A stretch of 64,000 bases of DNA, from the NCBI RefSeq assembly GCF_003473485.1, contig NC_053048.1, positions 31,430,755 through 31,494,754 on the forward strand, in the 5' to 3' direction. Under the pieces are notes generated by a model. The model saw nothing but the letters and a program-made list of their open reading frames with translations, searched no databases and was not told the DNA's origin. A program made the position numbers and the translations under genes. How positions within the stretch are numbered: the first letter of the stretch is position 1; each line of letters opens with the position of its first letter. The DNA is from Medicago truncatula (taxonomy: Eukaryota > Streptophyta > Magnoliopsida > Fabales > Fabaceae). Of the stretch, positions 13,735 to 25,210 are shown one piece after another.

Positions 13735-14044
13735 ATATCATGATAAACATTTTAGAATTCCAAAGAGAAGATGTTTGGATGAGTTAGTTGATTGATTTTA
13801 AATTGCTGAACATGTGTTTGAGTACAAGGAAGTTATTGAGGAGCAGAAAGTGAAGATCTTTGTTTTATTTTACGAGAAGTAAAGATCTTTGTTGTCAAGC
13901 TAAAGAAACACGATTTGATATGGTCAGATAATCTTGAAGGAAAATGCAATTGTGAAGGAAAAAACAAAAGATTATTTACACGTGACAAAATGTTCTAACT
14001 CATTATTTTACCTCATTATTATCAAGCCAGTTTTATTAACCAGC

Positions 14045-15270
14045 ATGGATGCAGTGATCAGAAACAGAACTCTGCTACAAAGAAATAAATCACGGAAATA
14101 CATCAAGATGTAGCATTTCAAAGTCATGTTCACTGAAATAAATCCACGCAATTCTCAGTATTGTGGACTTACAGAACCAGAGATGACATCAATTCCAGCA
14201 GTACATCCTCGTTCTGGTGCTCATCACGGAGCTGAGAAATCAACTCAGCACTGTCCAAACCAGCATTATCAGTAATGGTTGTTGGGAAAATGCCTCCTCC
14301 ATTGCAAGAGACTTTTTCCTGGAGTTTTCCTAACCAATGCATCAATTTCCTTTGTCGTTACCATTTCAGGCCACCGGCCTCCAAGCAACAACCTGCTGTC
14401 ATTGACAGTCTGAGATAGCACACACACGGCATCATGCAATGACCTCTCCGCCTCATCAAGAATATGGTGGCTGCGACAAATCAAAATACTGCAGTTGATA
14501 AAATATTTTCAAAAAAAATAAAAAAATACTGCAGTTGATAAAGTATTTTCAAAACAAACAAAATAAAAAAAAAATATAATCTTATACATTAACCTTCAAT
14601 AAACCAGCATAGAAACTGAATATAAGGATCATTTGTATTAAGCAATTCCTATCATTTACTAATACTATGATCTACCACAAATAGATACTGAAATATTACA
14701 AAAAATATTCCCAGAATAAGAAAACCTCAAAAAGAAAAAATGCTATGAAGTGATATGTTATCAAGATTAAAATCCTTGAATATGTAAAAGACCAACAGAA
14801 AGGAATTTACAAAAACAAAGAAGAAAAAGTACCTAGCACCTCTCAGAACTATTGTGCATGCCTGCCCCATTGCAACACCAGAAAACTTAATCAATATATC
14901 CTCACCAATAATAATCTCTTTAATAAGGCCACAGAGCCCAAGCTTAACAGACTCCGGGTTGTCAAAGGATGACGCAATTTCACCATCAGGTACCAGAGCC
15001 AGACGCTCAATAACATCAAGATCAGCTTGCTCAATAGCCAATATTCCTACATCAGCAAAGAGCTCCTCTGGAAAATTTTACATCAACTGTCTGTTAACAA
15101 AGGATTTGATGCCATGAGCGATAATCTTGTTTATCTTTTCTTTCATTTTCTCCTTCTCAGCTTCTTCAATCTCAGCAACTTTAGACATGGAGTCAACACG
15201 AACACGGGCTCCGTATATCTTCACCTTGCCTGTGCCCATGGCAGTGTTTGCAACCAGTATATTTGCATTA
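14045..15270 (-). pseudogene. CCT-beta pseudogene fragment (copies of exons 8 and 9)
   Basis: This is a partial copy of the intact CCT-beta gene 6 kb away. The exon 9 copy spans 14173-14470 and the exon 8 copy spans 14833 to about 15270. The intervening intron and part of intron 9 (left to about 14045) are also homologous. Disabling changes are visible. The exon 8 copy has a TAA stop where the intact gene encodes Tyr in 'QLIYNFPEE' (near 15080). The exon 9 copy has lost an 18-bp block after 'GTTGTTGGGA', gained 3 bp, and lost one base in the T run before 'CCTGG', which shifts the frame. At about 15270 homology to exon 8 stops abruptly. It cannot make a chaperonin subunit. Confidence 0.92.
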
Positions 15271-15652
15271 CTGCCATTTCTCCAAATCACACCATTGAAT
15301 AATATATTTCTATTAGTATATACATACATGAATTAACAGTGAAATCACCCTATGAACAGCAGAAATATGTACTATTCATATGCTAATGTAATTGATGGAA
15401 AAGAGATCTAGATCTAGGTTTTCAAAAACCAGACAAACATCATTTTACCTAATCAAACCCAAAGACTGAACAAGTTTGTCCTAGCATTAGACACAACAAG
15501 AATCTGAAATGAAACTAAACTTGACAACTTTGGCTATTCAACCTGAGTAGTAAAAATAGATAATTCATGGAACGTGACTCATTAATTTATTAATTTAATG
15601 AAAGACAAAGCAGAACTTACTTAATAGAGTCCTGGCGCCACAACAAAAACCA

Positions 15653-17857
15653 TCAAGCAACTAATAACTGAAGCTCTGGATGAACCTTATTCAGTTTCAT
15701 CAAAAGTTCATTACATTTAATACTTGCTCCTACAGATGTATGTTGTGAAAATTTTGGAAGTATCTTCTCTATATCAACATCTTTTGACATGTTACATAGG
15801 CAAGCTAAGATGGTCGAAGTTAATTTCGAGTCCAGAACAACATCCTTATCGGCCATTTGTTGAAGCATGGAAACAACTTTTTCTGTCTTTCCCTTTAAAC
15901 TATACCCCTTTAGCAAAGAATCAAATAACACAGCATCTGGTACATGACCACAAGAAACCATTCTCTCATAAAGTGATGCGGCCTCATCTAACTGCCCAAG
16001 TTTTAAGAACCTGTTTATTAATATTGAAAATGTAATATTGTCAGGGACCAAATTCATGTTAAGCATCTCCAATAGCAATTCTTTGGCTGATTCAACATCT
16101 CCTGCTTTCAGCGTTCCATCGATTATTATATTAAACGAGACAACATCAGGATCGTGATTCGCATTTCTCATTTCTTGAAATAAGTTCCTAGCTTGCTCCA
16201 CACTACTTTCTCTGCATAAGGATGCCATTAATGTATTGTATTCACTCACTGTCGGTCTAGTTCCAGAAGCTCTTTTTTTATTGAAAAGTCCTTTTGCAAT
16301 ACTTAGCATTTGCATTTTGCAAAGACCATTAATCAAGACAGTATAGGTCGCAGCGTTGGGGGAAATTCCCGAGTCAACTGCATCCTTCCATAATTCCAAT
16401 GCCTTGGTAAGCTTTCCAGCGCTCAGATAACCATCGATCAAAATATTGTAAGTTACTATGTTGCTTGGGAATCCCCTTTCAACCATTGTATAGTAGACCC
16501 TTTTGGCATGACGAAGACGCCGTTGTTTGCAAAGTTCTTGAATTACCAAATTAAATGCGAAGACATCAGGCTTTATATGGAACTCTTTGCTCATTAACAG
16601 GTTCAAAAGGTCCACAGCCTCGTCAATTTTTCCAACTCCACATAGTCCTTTCACTAACGTACTGTAGGTAACCACATCAGGTTTCTTTCCCTTCTTTGCC
16701 ATAGTTTCCAGAATCCCGAGTGCATCATCTACCCGACCTTCTTTACAAAGTCCATTTATGATGGCGTTATATGTTACATTATTTGGCTCTTCCCCCCTTT
16801 TCACCATCAAATCCAACACTTTAATTGCATCGGATGCCCTCCCATTTTTGCTTAGTCCATCAGCTAAAACCGTATACGCAACAACATCAGGACGAACCTT
16901 ACAACCCGTCATAGTATCTAACATTTGCGCTGCTTCTTTCCACTTCTGTTTCTTGCAAAGAGCATTCATCAAACAACTGTAAGTAACAACATTAGGAGTG
17001 ACATTCTTTCTCAACATCTCGTTAAAAAGCTCCTTCCCCCTCTCAATATCACCTTTGCTACAAAATCCACTAATCAAAGCACTATACACAAACACATCAC
17101 CCTCCAAACCCATCTTCTCCATCTCCTCCAATAATCCAAAACCCTCCTCAACATCCCCATTCTTACAAAACCCGTCAATCAAAGCACTAAACGTAACAGA
17201 GTTCGGCTTACATTCTCCACCCTTCATCTCCTTAAACAATTCCTTAGCTTCAACCAATCTCTTACCTTTACAAAGTCCATTAATAACCGTATTATAACTA
17301 ACACAGTCAGGAATCAAACAATTCCTCTTCATCATACAAAACAAATCCATAGCCTTATGACTATCACCACTTTGACAAAAACCCTTTAACAAAAGGTTGA
17401 AATTATACACATTTAAATGAAAACCACGCTTCATAATCAACCCCAAGACCCCAAAAGCAAAACTTGGCTTCTGGGTATTTACAAAACTTTCAATCAAAGC
17501 AGATAAAGAAGTGAAACAGGGGAAAACAGAAACACTGGCCATTTTGGAATGAACAGAGATTACATGGTCGTAGTGTTTTGCTTTTCGTAGGTTATCTATG
17601 AGAGTGTTGCAGGATGAATAAGATGGTATTGAATTGGGGTAGTCTTGGAGGGTATGGTGGAAGTGAGAAAGGGATTCGGAAAGGGCAGGAGAAAGTGAGG
17701 AATATGATGATGACGATGAAGAAGAGTGAAAGGGGCGAAGAGTGGTGGGAATGGAGATGGAATGAGAAAATTGAAAGAGGCGTTTTAGTATCATCGTTAC
17801 AAGGTGGTGAGGTTTTGGATGCGGGTTGATTCTTGCGGAGGCGGAAGGGACTAACAA
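15653..17857 (-). CDS. P-class pentatricopeptide repeat protein, likely mitochondrial
   Basis: This intronless 734-aa protein consists almost wholly of 35-residue PPR motifs, roughly 16, of the 'VVTYNILIDGLCKxGK..EA..L...M' type with 'P(D/N)VV(T/S/A)Y' starts. No PLS, E or DYW domain follows, so it is P-class. Such proteins bind organelle RNA in a sequence-specific way and affect its processing, stability or translation. The N-terminus after Met22 ('MILKRLFQFSHSISIPTTLR', then a Ser run) looks like a mitochondrial presequence, so translation may start at Met22 (17794). Motif order and phrases such as 'FAFGVLGLIMKRGFHLNVYN' and 'AGDVESAKELLLEML' recall the Arabidopsis At4g28010 type, from memory. 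The gene lies between two pieces of a duplicated CCT-beta gene, in the same orientation. The target RNA is unknown. Confidence 0.93.
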   Translation of the reverse strand: MLVPSASARINPHPKPHHLVTMILKRLFQFSHSISIPTTLRPFHSSSSSSSYSSLSPALSESLSHFHHTLQDYPNSIPSYSSCNTLIDNLRKAKHYDHVISVHSKMASVSVFPCFTSLSALIESFVNTQKPSFAFGVLGLIMKRGFHLNVYNFNLLLKGFCQSGDSHKAMDLFCMMKRNCLIPDCVSYNTVINGLCKGKRLVEAKELFKEMKGGECKPNSVTFSALIDGFCKNGDVEEGFGLLEEMEKMGLEGDVFVYSALISGFCSKGDIERGKELFNEMLRKNVTPNVVTYSCLMNALCKKQKWKEAAQMLDTMTGCKVRPDVVAYTVLADGLSKNGRASDAIKVLDLMVKRGEEPNNVTYNAIINGLCKEGRVDDALGILETMAKKGKKPDVVTYSTLVKGLCGVGKIDEAVDLLNLLMSKEFHIKPDVFAFNLVIQELCKQRRLRHAKRVYYTMVERGFPSNIVTYNILIDGYLSAGKLTKALELWKDAVDSGISPNAATYTVLINGLCKMQMLSIAKGLFNKKRASGTRPTVSEYNTLMASLCRESSVEQARNLFQEMRNANHDPDVVSFNIIIDGTLKAGDVESAKELLLEMLNMNLVPDNITFSILINRFLKLGQLDEAASLYERMVSCGHVPDAVLFDSLLKGYSLKGKTEKVVSMLQQMADKDVVLDSKLTSTILACLCNMSKDVDIEKILPKFSQHTSVGASIKCNELLMKLNKVHPELQLLVA

Positions 17858-17889
17858 AGTTCACAGTTGGACAAAAGAATAGATTTGTC

Positions 17890-18240
17890 TGAATTAGTTA
17901 AAGTTAACCAACTTTCCCTAGAGTCACATGAAAATGTTAACAATGCATTGAAATATTAGGCAATAAAATTTCAAAGTGAACACGTCTCAACAAAATCATA
18001 AGACTCGCACCATTCTTACCCACTCTCCTTTCTCTTCGATTGCTTAATCTATAAAAAAATTATCAATTTGTAGCATTCACCATACAATAAATCATCAAAT
18101 GTAATCAACAATCTGCAAAGATAGGTAAATACACCATGTCACATAATCAAATCACAAAAAGGGCATGTATTTATGTTTCAATTCACAATAACAACAGTCA
18201 TAAAAGCAATAAAAGCAACAACAACAATCATAAGCTACTG
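17890..18240 (-). pseudogene. CCT-beta 5' fragment (fossil exon 2 with introns 1 and 2)
   Basis: This segment aligns by eye with 24575-24990 of the intact CCT-beta gene. Shared are 'AGTTAACCAACT' followed by 'TCCCTAGA' plus 'TCACAT', the 'CACTCTCCTTTCTCTTC' exon-2 stretch (17998-18065), and 'TCTGCAAAGATA' followed by 'AATACA' and 'GTCACATAATCAA'. The exon 2 copy has base changes and its donor site is altered. The two-codon first exon (ATGGCG in the intact gene) is absent because about 75 bp is missing there. It forms the immediate 5' flank of the PPR gene and may lie in that gene's leader or promoter. Confidence 0.8.
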
Positions 18241-18282
18241 CATCAAAGAAATAGCATAAAATAAGGAGAAAGTAGGATACAC

Positions 18283-18428
18283 ACTAACAGTGTAAAAAAA
18301 ATGTTTTTACACTATGATCCAATAGAAACCATTATTCTGCCAAATTACTTCACTACACCCAACTTTAACGGTATGACATGGAGAAATAATTGATTCCTAT
18401 TCAGTATAAAATTAATTTACACTGACAG
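18283..18428. mobile_element. MITE with 'CAGTGTAAA' terminal inverted repeats
   Basis: The left end 'CTAACAGTGTAAAAAAAATG' and the complement of the right end 'CTGTCAGTGTAAATTAATTT' match imperfectly. They flank about 100 bp with 'CACTATGATCCAATAG'. This style of element is common in legume gene flanks. It sits upstream of the PPR gene. The target-site duplication is unclear. Confidence 0.5.
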
Positions 18429-18529
18429 AGCACATCCACTAAACTCTATAACAAAATAGAAAATTGACAGCAGCAAAAGGCAAATGAAAAACACATTAAC
18501 GAATAACCAGCAAAAGAAATGAAGAAGTT

Positions 18530-18840
18530 TGAACCTGATGATCTAGCTCAAGCAATGGTTCTTTAACCTCTGCTGAATGAGCTGATAGGGTTGTGAGAGC
18601 ACCGGTACTACGATTGCCGATTGGTGCGGTGATTTAGCAGACGAAGTCTCGGCGGCCGGAATCGCCTTCTCTTGTGACGGTGGCGATTGCTGCGAGGTTT
18701 GAGGGTATAGAGAAGGTGAAATGTTTTGAGTGAAACGAAAGGAGAAAGAAGAAGAGAGGGTTTAGTTTTGCGGTTGTTCTGTTCTGTAAGCGCATGTGAT
18801 CAAAAGGAGGGTGTTGTGTAATAGAGGGTTCAGATTAATC
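18530..18840 (-). other. GC-richer leader-like segment, possible 5' exon of the PPR transcript
   Basis: The segment is noticeably richer in G+C than its surroundings ('CGGCGGCCGGAATCGCC' near 18650). On the minus strand it ends at a donor-like 'CATCAG|GTTCAA' (about 18533). It holds only short open frames, the longest about 54 codons starting 'MRLQNRTT'. A 5' non-coding exon spliced across the CCT-beta-derived region to the PPR ORF is the simplest reading. It could also be the end of an unrelated gene. Confidence 0.35.
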
Positions 18841-18844
18841 CAAA

Positions 18845-20340
18845 TGTAAAAAAAATAAAAAATTATATTGAAAGACTTTTTAAATGACATACATTTGTTG
18901 ATCACAAACTTAAATAAAAAGTTTTAAGCACACAAGAGTGAATAAAAGTAAAGTAAAAAGAATTAAATAATGTATATTTTTTTTAAGGGTTTGTCTAACA
19001 TGTGCAATATGCACATGTTAAAGTAATTAAAAATGGAATTTTTTTATTGACAAACAACAATTATTCATTAAAAATATACATATTTAATATTATATACACA
19101 AATTTCAATGCAAACTTATATTTTCAAATTTTCAAATTTGCACATATTAAAAAAAAACTCTTTTTTAAATAAGTAAACTATATAATTTGATGTGTATGTT
19201 TAAATCATTTATATTTAGATTTGTGTCGAAATAAGTGTTGCTGTCACGTAAAATTAGATGAATGTTTTGCTAAAATTCAAGTAATTGATGATTCTCGTAT
19301 GGTTAATCCAATCCCTCAGAATTTAGGTGTTGGATGATTGCAAAATAGAATTCAATGAAAAAACTACTCCCTCCAATTGCCTTTATTAGTACTAGTAAAA
19401 TGAACTACTAAAATAAGCAAGGATCCTCTCCATTTATAACTAGTAAAATATGATCAAAATATCTTATGTGAATATAGTGCGTACATAATCAAACTAAGTT
19501 ACTCATTTTAGGATAGAAGGATAAACATTCTTGGACAACAGTTAGTTTAATTGCCTGATATCTTTCATTCCTTATGGAGGTAAATAAAAATCCTAAGTTT
19601 TTAATGCATTGAATGATATTGTGCTTTCTATTATAAGTTGTCTGAGATTTGGTAACGGTACATACTACACAAGGAGTTCTTGAGATTCATTGAGAAACAT
19701 GGGTTGACTGACAAGCCATTGATCAGAATCATAGTTTCCCCAAATTTAGGACCATAAATCCTTTTTAATTTTAAATGCATCATGCACTCAGTTCTCTACA
19801 TAAAACCCTGGTTGGCAATACTATCTGAAAAAACTATGAAAAATGGCAACATGTTAAAAGTTGTTTACAAAAAAAATATTTAAAAGTTAAACAATTGTTT
19901 TTTCAATGTAAAATTCTACTTTCTGATTCTTATACATGTGCATAAGAATCATTGATTTTTAAAATATTGAGACAACTCCGTATGATATTATAAAAAGTTT
20001 CAACTAACATTCAAACAATATCATCAAAATAAACCCCTAGTACATTCATTGAGGATTCAAGTAGTCAAATTCCAGTTGGCAGCTAGACTGATACAAACCA
20101 GAGACACGTGAAATCTAACAAAAATGATTTAAAGAAAAAGCTAGCACCCAGGTGTGACAGGAAATGTACATGACAATAATCAAAATTTCAAACAAGCACA
20201 TAAGTTCAATTGTGACCAGTTGATTTAAACAGTTAGAGCACCAATTCTGTAGTGATTTGGTTTCGGTAGCTGTCCCAGATTGCAAGTTTCTGGAATAAGT
20301 CGGAATTTGCCAAGGCATAAGAAGCTTCTTAAGATGGATG
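18845..20340. other. Intergenic region, AT-rich, no gene seen
   Basis: There is no convincing ORF. A weak MITE-like sequence starts with 'CTCCCTCCAATTGCC' at about 19366, with a degraded counterpart near 19505-19525. The right end is the 3' flank of the CCT-beta gene. Confidence 0.5.
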
Positions 20341-20352
20341 ATCACTAGATTT

Positions 20353-23300
20353 TTACATTCTGTCTTCTCTCCTCCTTGGAGCACAAGTTATGATTTCATC
20401 GACTCTAAGGATCATCTCAGCTGCCTCTGTTGCAGATAGCAATACAGCCTGCTTGACTTTGAATGCTTCACAAATGCCCCGTTCAAACATGTCTCCAACC
20501 TACAAGAATTACACATCGGACATAGTATATTAGCCACATAGAAAATATAAAGTAAGCATGCTGAGCTAGCAGCCTACAGGATATTTTTCTAAAATACAAC
20601 ATAAACCTTGGTAAAAATTCTTAAAAACTAGTTGTCACTGTATCCACTAGGGAGTAAATCTAATTAAGAAATGACTGCATGAAATAAATACAAACTTATT
20701 TTAATTTTAATGAGACATGTTTTATACCAAAATCACTATGAATGACCAGAGTGAATGCAGTGATCAGAAACAGATCTACTGCCAAGAAAAAGATAATAGA
20801 ATGATATATCACTGCAATTCTCAGAATTGTACTTACAGAACCAGAGATGACATCAATTCCAGCAGTACATCCCTCATTCTGGTGCTCAGCACGGAGCTGA
20901 GAAATCAACTCAGCACTGTCCAAACCAGCATTGTCAGCAATGGTTGTTGGGATAGCCAAGAGTGCACGGGAAAATGCCTCCATTGCAAGAGATTTTTTTC
21001 CTGGAGTTTTTCTAGCCAATGCATCGATTTCCTTTGCCATTACCATTTCAGGCCAACCGCCTCCAAGTAACACCCTACTATCATTGACAGTCTGAGATAG
21101 CACACACAAAGCATCATGCAATGATCTCTCAGCCTCATCAAGGACATGGTGGCTGCCACAAAAACAGATGTCAGGCTTAACTCAAATTTGTCAAAAAAAA
21201 TTATCTGCTCATGCATACAAAAAGTAACATACATATCCAGCTCAAATGCATCGATCGAAGCCATAAAAAACGGTAAGGAGCAGGGCAATAAAAGGACATA
21301 AACTAACTTTGTATGATAATACAAGAACATGTGTGCATAAAAGCAATTAATGTTCACAATTTAAGCAGTCTAGTTAAACCATTGGACTCAATGATTATAA
21401 GCAAAAATTTATGAACTATTTAAAAAAAAAAAGAAAAAAAATTGAAGTTGTTTATTTTTTAAGGAAAATAATAAGTTAGAATCCTTTACATTAACCTTCA
21501 ATAAACCAGCACAAAAACTGAATAAAAGGGTATTTGTACTACGCAATTCATATCAAACACTGATCGGCTGTGAATAGACAGTGAAATACTGCAATCAAAT
21601 ACTGCCATAATAAGAAAACCTCATAAAGAATTCAAGAAAAAAATCCCTGAATATGTAAAAGAACAACATTGGAAAGGAATTTACAACGACAAAAGAAGAA
21701 AACATACCTAGCACCTCTCAGAACTATTGTGCATGCCTGCCCCATTGCAACACCAGAAAACTTGATTAATTTATCCTCACCAATCATAATCTCTTCAATA
21801 AGTTCACATTGCCCAAGCTTAACAGACTCAGGGTTGTCAAAGGTTGAAGCAATTTCACCACCAGTTACCAGAGCCAGACGCTCAATACCATCAAAATCAG
21901 CATGCTCAATAGCCAATATTCCCGCATCAGCAAAGAGCTCCTCTGGGAAATTGTAAATCAACTGCCTGTTAACAAAACAGTTGATGCCATGACCTATTAT
22001 CTTGTTCACCTTTTCTTTCATTTTCTCCTTCTCGGCTCCTTCAATCTCAGCAACTTTAGTCATAGAGTCGACACGAACACGAGCTCCGTATATCTTCACC
22101 TTGTCTGTGTCCATTGCAGTGTTTGCAACTAGTATCTTTGCATTCTCTATGCGTTTGGGTTGTCCAATACCAATTTTCTTGTCAAGAATAAATCTAAACA
22201 AAAATATAATCCAATTTAGAAACAGAAATACTATTTCTTATCAAGACTGATACAAATGGTTCATTATACAGGATAGTGAGGTTGGCAATAATTTGAATTA
22301 ATTCAGGTTACTTGAAGACTATGTATGCAACTCAATACAAAAAAAAAAAAAAAAAAAAAAAACAGCAGGTTTCAAAAAAGGATAGAATAGAAGCATTTGA
22401 TACTCAAACTAAAAAAATATTCCAAATTTTCAGTAATATTACCCTTCATCTAAAAACGAGTCTATCAGTGATCCTCCAGGTTTCTTTATAATCTGGACAG
22501 ATTCTAAATTGGTGCTTCCCTGTAATATGAAAATTCATATAGTTAAATTTATAACAATAGAGATCACTCTGAAAGGAAAAAAATCCTGACATGTAGCATA
22601 TTTGTAAGCACAAAAAACTGTATAACTAAAAAAAATTAAACTGCAAACATTCTGTGCCTTTAAAAACATTGGAACAAAAAAAAAGGAAAAATTTATCACA
22701 AATGAAATATTCTTATAACCTGGCAAAAATATAACCAGGTTCAACCCTTTTCAGTGAATATCTTTTACAAAGCACTCCAAGGCCCAAACTAGCTATCATG
22801 AAATTATATTAGAAAACTGAAAAAACTGTGGTTCAAGACCTGGATGAAATTGAAGGGGATATATTCATATTGTAAGAATTGGTTATAAATTGTAGGATCA
22901 TAGAAAAGCACTGCAAGATTTCTAAATAAAACACACTTTTAAGTGTTTAGCCAATCATGCAGAAAAGTATATAGATCAAAATCGTATAAAATTTTTATAG
23001 ACTAGAGATTTCGCAGATATGAAGCAAAGAAGAAAACATGGCAACAGTCCATAAACTATTTGCTAAATCTATCAAAACTGGACTCATTATTAGTAGGGTA
23101 GTCATCAATCACCTTTAGTCTCATCACAGCATCTACAGCTAATTTTGCGAAATGCTCCTTATCTTGTGAGAGAATTTTGGAGCTCAAAGTAGTCCTTGCA
23201 ATGTTCATCAAGTCTAACCTGAATTTCTCTGCACAATCCAGAAAATTTATGTATAAGATATTATGACAAAAGAATGCTTGTATATGACCCTGCTGTAAAC

Positions 23301-24841
23301 ACAACAATAACAATTCTAATGATAACGATGTATTCAAAAGCTACAGAGCCAATGGTAAACCTAACATCCAAAAGGGAAAGTAAATACCAGCATCTTCTTT
23401 GTTGTCCACAACCTTCTCAACCAATGCATTACGAGCACACTCAGCCGCCATTCGGAAACCTATAAATCATAACCGATAATGTCAAATATATTGATGTTAA
23501 TCACAAAGGCATCATTGGAAAGAAAATCATGTGAAACCAAACATGACAGAAAAATGCACTGTGGACGGAGTGGGACAACAATCATGCAAAGTCTATCAGA
23601 ATTATAAAAGATTTTTAAAGCACTGTTATCAAACTTTGGTGCTTTATGTTTCTGATGCTTCCCGCAATTTTTACTTTTCACTCATCTTTCAGAAAGAATG
23701 AAGGGTCTGCTGACAATGAAACCAAACTAAAGGAAGAATAAATGCTGCAGCCTTGGAAAGAAAAAAACTGAAAATGAAAGATTTTCATTGACTACTACTG
23801 TTACATTAGATCACATACATCAATAATTGGTCCTTAATTTAATTACAAAGATGGAACAACTAAATTTTAGAAACTATAAACATTTTACATTTATTTGCTT
23901 AAAAGTAGCATTCAAAGTTGTTACTAAGTACTAACCAAAGAAATATCTTCTGTACAATATACATAAAAATATTAGGGTAGACGATAAGGAAAATGTAGCT
24001 TTCATCAGCAAATCAATTTCTTATCAAGGTGAATTTCCTAACACTCGGAATGTGAATCAATGAAGTTGTCATTGGAAATTTGTCAGTGCGAAAAGAGAAT
24101 AAATCCCCATCATAAGGGCATCTAAACCATTGTTGAAAGAAAAGAAAAAACCTGCTATTATAGTCATTGGATGAATTTTAGCTGCAACCAACTTTTCTGC
24201 CTCCCTTAAAAGCTCCCCAGCCAATACAACAACAGAGGTAGTTCCATCGCCAACTTCATCATCTTGAACTTTAGAAATGTCAACAAGGACTTTAGCAGCT
24301 GGGTTATCAATGTGAAGGGACTTCAAGATTGTAGCACCGTCATTAGTAACAGTAACTTCACGCCCTCTACCCGTTGACTGCAAAATTTTATCCTGCAAAC
24401 ACCATCCCAAATATGCGAATTACTTAGTTCTTTCTTGGTAGCAGAAAATAAAATTGTTTAGCATGACATTTCACTAGTGAATAAGAATTTTTACCATCCC
24501 CTTTGGCCCTAAGGTAGTCTTAACCAAGTCAGCGATAGCCATGGCCCCAACAAAAGATGACTGTGCAAAACCAATTCATAAACACAGTTAGTTAGAGTTA
24601 ACCAACTATCCCTAGACTCACATTGTAATATTAACCCATGCAATTTCAAAGTGAAAACATCTAAACGAAATTATAACGCGCTCTCACCATTCTTGCCCGC
24701 TCTCCTTTCTCTTCACTTGCTTCATCTTTAAAAATTCTATCAATCTGTAACATTCGCATTACAAGAAATCATCAACATATAGAACAAAAAGTCAGAAATG
24801 AAACAAAATAACACGATTAGTAGCAAGCAACTTACCGCCAT
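20353..24841 (-). CDS. CCT2: T-complex protein 1 subunit beta (chaperonin CCT-beta)
   Basis: This is one of eight subunits of the cytosolic chaperonin TRiC/CCT, which folds actin, tubulin and other proteins with ATP. Ten coding exons (minus strand) close in frame: 24836-24841, 24688-24744, 24495-24560, 24152-24392, 23388-23459, 23113-23228, 22443-22519, 21708-22193, 20837-21152 and 20353-20499. The product is 527 aa, the length I recall for plant CCT-beta. Group II chaperonin motifs are visible: '[12 protein letters not shown]' (exons 3-4), the ATP-site 'NDGATILK', '[19 protein letters not shown]' (the catalytic GDGTT loop), and near the C-terminus the '[10 protein letters not shown]' and 'GIDVISG' segments. 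It ends in '[10 protein letters not shown]'. Exon 1 encodes only Met-Ala and is followed by a phase-0 intron. This start is chosen because the splice gives the family N-terminus '[20 protein letters not shown]'. All introns are GT-AG. A broken duplicate lies downstream at 14045-18240. Confidence 0.96.
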
Positions 24842-25040
24842 TGAGGAAACTCAGAAATGTACTAAATCACCTACCTGCAAAGATAAGATAGATAAATACA
24901 CAGCGTCACATAATCAATCACAAAAACAGGGTATCTACGGTCCATTCAAAGCTAACAACGACCGTCATAAACTACATGGAAAATATATGAAATAAAATAG
25001 AAAATCTACGGTGCACAAAGGCTAAGGAAAAACACATTTA

Positions 25041-25210
25041 GGGCATGTTTGGACGAGGATATTGGAGGTGTTTTCTAAATTAAGGAGGTTATAAATAAAA
25101 TGAATTAAGTGTGATTGAAACGCTCTACATGATTATCAATTTTTTCGTTCTTTCAAGTTTATTAGAATCTGAAATATTTAACACTCCAAAATCATTCAAA
25201 CAAACATACC
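25041..25210. mobile_element. Harbinger/Tourist-type MITE, TSD TTA
   Basis: The ends 'GGGCATGTTTGGACGAGGAT' and (complement) 'GGTATGTTTGTTTGAATGAT' form an imperfect inverted repeat that continues through 'TTGGAGGTG' / 'TTGGAGTG'. The element is flanked on both sides by TTA (25038-25040 and 25211-25213), the target-site duplication typical of PIF/Harbinger elements. It lies in the presumed 5'-UTR intron of CCT2. Confidence 0.7.

Larger units (their letters stand above)
11650..14044. other. Intergenic region between LAX and the CCT-beta pseudogene
   Basis: After the LAX 3' UTR there is no convincing gene. The region holds a 'GACACATGAC...GTGTCAGTGTTG' dispersed repeat at 11690-11840, a direct repeat pair at 13021-13165 and 13290-13461, and a rearranged Au SINE at 13600-13734. 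The longest open frame (12871-13059) contains an internal 14-codon duplication and looks non-coding. Confidence 0.6.

Noticed and set aside
14269-15329. A second functional CCT-beta gene
   Set aside because: In-frame TAA in the exon 8 copy, a frameshift and an 18-bp deletion in the exon 9 copy, and missing exons 1 and 3-7.
15724-17297. Several plus-strand frames across the PPR gene
   Set aside because: They are shadows of the long minus-strand PPR ORF, which shows clear repeated motifs.
19366-19525. Stowaway MITE with CTCCCTCC ends
   Set aside because: The right end is too degraded to pair convincingly and no TA duplication was found; left as a weak note only.
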